A stretch of DNA of 64,000 bases. It comes from an uncultured Bacteroidaceae bacterium. Its GTDB lineage: Bacteria > Bacteroidota > Bacteroidia > Bacteroidales > Bacteroidaceae. A program made the position numbers and the translations under genes. Positions 61,273 through 64,000 of this stretch are shown piece by piece (position 1 is the stretch's first letter; each line of letters opens with the position of its first letter). The stretch spans positions 76,058 through 140,057 of the forward strand of contig CAJGDP010000002.1 of the NCBI GenBank assembly GCA_904502235.1, written 5' to 3'. A model generated the notes under the pieces. That model was given only the letters and a program-made list of their open reading frames with translations, had not been told where the DNA came from and did not search any database.

Positions 61273-62582
61273 GCAGGGAAATGACAGATAGTGGTATCCC
61301 TTGGATTGGAAAAATACCGAAGGAGTGGGAACTATGCAAAGTTAAGGATGTCTTTTTTAGAAAAAACGAAAAAGCACACCAAGAGAATCCTGTTGTACTA
61401 TCATTGGCAAGGGCAGGTGTTAAAGTTAGAGACATCAGTAATAATGAGGGACAGATGGCTGAAAGTTACTATGACTACAATCCTGTTGAACCTTTTGACT
61501 TGCTTGTAAATCCCATGGATTTATACAGTGGTGCAAATTGCAGTATGTCATTAGTATCGGGAGTAATCAGTCCTGCTTATGTTAATTTAAGAGCAAAAGG
61601 AGGAGCAAACCCTCGTTATTATGACTACTACTTTAAAACTCAGTATTGGAGTATGGCTTTCTTTGCTCACGGTAAAGGAATTTCATTTAATAATAGGTGG
61701 ACATTAGGTGTGGACACATTGCTTCGATACGATGTGCCGTCTCCTCCTATTATTGAACAAAATAAAATTGCAGAATTTCTTGATAGAAAATGTTGCGAGA
61801 TTGATGAAATGCTTGCGTTGCAGGAAAAGTATATTGAGGAGTTGAAGGCGTACAAGCAATCAGTAATTGCAGAAACTGTAACCCAAGGACTAAATTCCGA
61901 CATCTCTAAGAAGGATAGTGGTATCAAATGGATTGGACAAATTCCTGAGCATTGGGATATTGCTAAACTTTCAGTGCTGTTCTCTTTTAAGGGTGGATAT
62001 GCTTTTGATAGTGCTGATTTTGGATTGGAAGGGAAGATTCAAGTAATAAGGATTGGAAATGTAAAAAATGATTCATTGCTTCTTGATGTAGCCCCTGCGT
62101 GTATCTCGGAAGAAACGGCATTAAAAGCACAAAAATACAAGTTGGAAAAAGGACAAATCCTATTTACAATGACAGGAACAAAAGGCAAAAGAGATTATTT
62201 TTACACATTACTATTGAAAGAAAATGATTTTGCGGATAAAGAACTTTACCTGAACCAACGAGTAGGATGTCTTATTGAGAAAAACAACGTTTGTGCTGGC
62301 TACTACAATTATTTGCTTAAAGAAAAACATATCCTTGATGCAATATTTTTATATGAAACAGGAACTGCAAATCAAGGTAATTTGGGTATTGAAAGTATTA
62401 AAAGTACAAAAGTTCAATTTCCGCCAAAGTCCGAACAACAAGCAATAGCCGACTATTTGGATAGAAAATGTTCTGAAATTGACAACCTTATAAGCATCAA
62501 ACAACAGAAGATAGAAGAACTAAAAGAATATAAGAAATCTATCATCTACGAATATGTAACAGGCAAACGAGAAGTAGAATAA
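61269..62582 (+). CDS. hsdS: Type I restriction-modification specificity subunit HsdS
   Basis: A 437-residue protein with two target-recognition domains. Each begins with the same signature (GIPWIGKIPKEWEL at about 9 and GIKWIGQIPEHWDI at about 217) and ends with a conserved coiled-coil spacer (FLDRKCCEIDEMLALQEKYI and YLDRKCSEIDNLISIKQQKI). The two domains differ from each other, so the site should be bipartite. It starts inside protein X (4-base overlap) and is followed 2 bases later by protein Y. Confidence 0.94.
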   Translation: MSREMTDSGIPWIGKIPKEWELCKVKDVFFRKNEKAHQENPVVLSLARAGVKVRDISNNEGQMAESYYDYNPVEPFDLLVNPMDLYSGANCSMSLVSGVISPAYVNLRAKGGANPRYYDYYFKTQYWSMAFFAHGKGISFNNRWTLGVDTLLRYDVPSPPIIEQNKIAEFLDRKCCEIDEMLALQEKYIEELKAYKQSVIAETVTQGLNSDISKKDSGIKWIGQIPEHWDIAKLSVLFSFKGGYAFDSADFGLEGKIQVIRIGNVKNDSLLLDVAPACISEETALKAQKYKLEKGQILFTMTGTKGKRDYFYTLLLKENDFADKELYLNQRVGCLIEKNNVCAGYYNYLLKEKHILDAIFLYETGTANQGNLGIESIKSTKVQFPPKSEQQAIADYLDRKCSEIDNLISIKQQKIEELKEYKKSIIYEYVTGKREVE

Positions 62583-62584
62583 GT

Positions 62585-63529
62585 ATGAGTAAATTTTATC
62601 ACATAGATGGTACACAAGAGTTTGGTTATTCCGCTCATAACAGATTCTTATACTCTTTTTATTTGTATATGAATACTGTAAAAACAGTATGCAAACTATG
62701 TGATAACTATGCTCCTGTTAATTGCTTGAAAGGATATGTTGCACATTTTTGTTATGTTCGCTTAAAATCATTCGATACGTTCTTTAAGGTAGTTGTTGAA
62801 CACAAAGACTATGTTTCTGCTTGCAGTCTATTGAGGATGTTAGGCGATAGTGTTGCCGTTTTTCGTTTGGTATATATGGAACCTGATGAAAATCTTCGAA
62901 TTTTAAGGCATTGTCTTTATGTCCTTGATGGATGCAAAAGAAGTTTGGAAGTTTTGTCCGAAGAAAATGTCAACGAGGGTGCATTACCTGACGACGAATT
63001 GGAGGATTTAAACAGGCAAGTAAAATTCAATAGGGAGCATCGTGAAAGAATGAAAAGTGAAATGCATGAAATGCTTGAAAAATCTCCCTTAAAGAATAAA
63101 GATGAAGATGCTTTCAATAAGATAGTAGAAGATTGTAATTGGAAATTCAAGGAATTTAAGAATTATAAGAATGTTAATGCAAATCAATATCGTTGGTGGG
63201 AACTTTACGATATGATAGGACGTAGTAAGCATTTTGATTTATTTTCTTTCTTCTCACAATATGCTCACGGATTAAGTATGAGTAATTTAAATGCTACACC
63301 AAGTCAACGAGTTTTCGATGGTATTATTGGTGAAGGTGTAGCATTATTAGACATAATGAATCAATATTTGCTTAAAATCTTTGAATCAGAGAATTATTAT
63401 ATATACGAAGGACTATTGATACCACAAATGCGTGATAAAATACTTGAGTGTTTTGATGATGAACATCGTCCTACAGTAGATGAATGGAATCTACATCTTC
63501 ATTCAGTATTATCAGAAATAAAAAGGTGA
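62585..63529 (+). CDS. Unknown protein Y between hsdS and hsdR (DUF5677-like)
   Basis: A 314-residue, mostly helical soluble protein. Residues about 75-105 (ACSLLRMLGDSVAVFRLVYM) resemble the arginine/glutamate helix of DUF5677-type proteins. There is a highly charged middle (about 125-165), and the late segment YDMIGRSKHFDLFSFFSQYAHGLSMS looks like that family's histidine-containing helix (SxxAHG). The match is distant. It is 2 bases after hsdS and 18 before hsdR, on the same strand, so it is co-transcribed with both. Confidence 0.75.
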   Translation: MSKFYHIDGTQEFGYSAHNRFLYSFYLYMNTVKTVCKLCDNYAPVNCLKGYVAHFCYVRLKSFDTFFKVVVEHKDYVSACSLLRMLGDSVAVFRLVYMEPDENLRILRHCLYVLDGCKRSLEVLSEENVNEGALPDDELEDLNRQVKFNREHRERMKSEMHEMLEKSPLKNKDEDAFNKIVEDCNWKFKEFKNYKNVNANQYRWWELYDMIGRSKHFDLFSFFSQYAHGLSMSNLNATPSQRVFDGIIGEGVALLDIMNQYLLKIFESENYYIYEGLLIPQMRDKILECFDDEHRPTVDEWNLHLHSVLSEIKR

Positions 63530-63547
63530 TTTCAAGTTATATATGCT

Positions 63548-64000
63548 ATGGAAACCAAGGAAAAGAACTTTGAGAATGACATTGAAGCCTATTTGCTATC
63601 ACACGGATATGTAAAGGGTAATCAAGATACATACGACAAGAGCAGGGCTATTGATATGCCTGTGCTTATATCGTTCATCCAAGCCACTCAGCCTAAGATG
63701 TGGCAAAGGTACGTCAATGTATATGGCGAGAAGGCTGAAAAGCAACTATACACCATATTCCAACAGAATGTTGAGCAGAACGGTTTGGTTCATGTTCTTA
63801 GATATGGTGTAAAGGACAGGGGTATGGAACTTCGATTTGCTTATTTTGCTCCTGCATCGAACCTTAACGAAGAACTTGTACAGAAATATAACAGCAATAT
63901 CCTTACCTGTACACGACAGTTTGCATATTCAACCCAAAATCATAATACCATTGACATTGTACTGTCTTTGAACGGTATTCCTGTTGTTGCATTGGAGTTG
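63548..64000 (+). CDS. hsdR: Type I restriction endonuclease subunit HsdR, 3' partial
   Basis: The first 151 residues of an HsdR, cut by the window end. The ATG at 63548 opens METKEKNFENDIEAYLLSHGY, the usual HsdR N-terminus. The frame then runs to a PD-(D/E)xK nuclease segment: D136 in NTIDIVLSLNGIPVVALEL and E150 as the second acidic residue, with the lysine expected just past the window. The helicase domains must lie downstream. Too short for automatic calling only because it is truncated. Confidence 0.92.
   Translation, partial: METKEKNFENDIEAYLLSHGYVKGNQDTYDKSRAIDMPVLISFIQATQPKMWQRYVNVYGEKAEKQLYTIFQQNVEQNGLVHVLRYGVKDRGMELRFAYFAPASNLNEELVQKYNSNILTCTRQFAYSTQNHNTIDIVLSLNGIPVVALEL

Overview
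The window is ordinary chromosome of a gut-type member of the Bacteroidales (Bacteroidota). The evidence is threefold. Promoters fit the Bacteroidota pattern (TTG, about 20 bases, then TAnnTTTG). Many genes belong to families typical of the group: DUF4494, DUF2764, DUF5112/5113-type kinase, DUF4836-type lipoprotein, small histone H1-like protein, LysM-ligand-binding fusion, and a V-type ATPase with DUF2764 in place of subunit C. One secreted protease ends in what looks like a type IX secretion sorting tail. Genus cannot be fixed from the sequence alone.

Layout. 1-2425: 3' part of an OPT peptide transporter, then overlapping TM2 and DUF2752 membrane-protein genes. 2461-10122: a small basic secreted repeat protein, a sialic-acid catabolic operon on the minus strand (lyase, AGE-type epimerase, NanM-like propeller fused to a sodium symporter), and a divergent MFS plus EamA transporter pair. 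10242-16813: secreted M6 metalloprotease, pheT, a YebC-family gene, and a membrane-protein/XRE-regulator pair whose promoter carries a perfect palindrome. 16861-19512: tRNA-Arg(UCU), rfbA, a nucleotidyltransferase-GHMP kinase fusion, and a histone H1-like gene. 19854-30182: secreted GH2 beta-galactosidase with a discoidin-like tail, a lipoprotein/ABC-transporter operon, and rfbC-rfbD-rfbB, which together with rfbA complete dTDP-L-rhamnose synthesis.

30226-41561: a LysM/ligand-binding protein with an outer-membrane barrel protein, penicillin-binding protein 1A, an M16 peptidase homologue without its zinc motif, a secreted 14-copy MORN protein, a YhcH/NanQ-type anomerase, glycogen branching enzyme and a membrane protein. 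41558-47187: a very large two-module sensor kinase, its response regulator and a half-length AbgT-like transporter, all overlapping. 47167-50016 (minus): YggS, DUF4494, an unknown acidic protein and a malic enzyme without the PTA-like domain. 50299-57783: V-type ATPase operon E-DUF2764-A-B-D-I-K with the sodium-binding residues of NtpK-type rings. 58151-64000: an AT-richer accessory island holding a type I restriction-modification operon (hsdM-X-hsdS-Y-hsdR) with two uncharacterised proteins X and Y interleaved, and a third unknown gene just upstream; hsdR runs off the window.

The items most worth follow-up are the interleaved X and Y proteins of the restriction operon, the sensor kinase whose two halves each seem to lack what the other has, and several inverted repeats placed on promoters.
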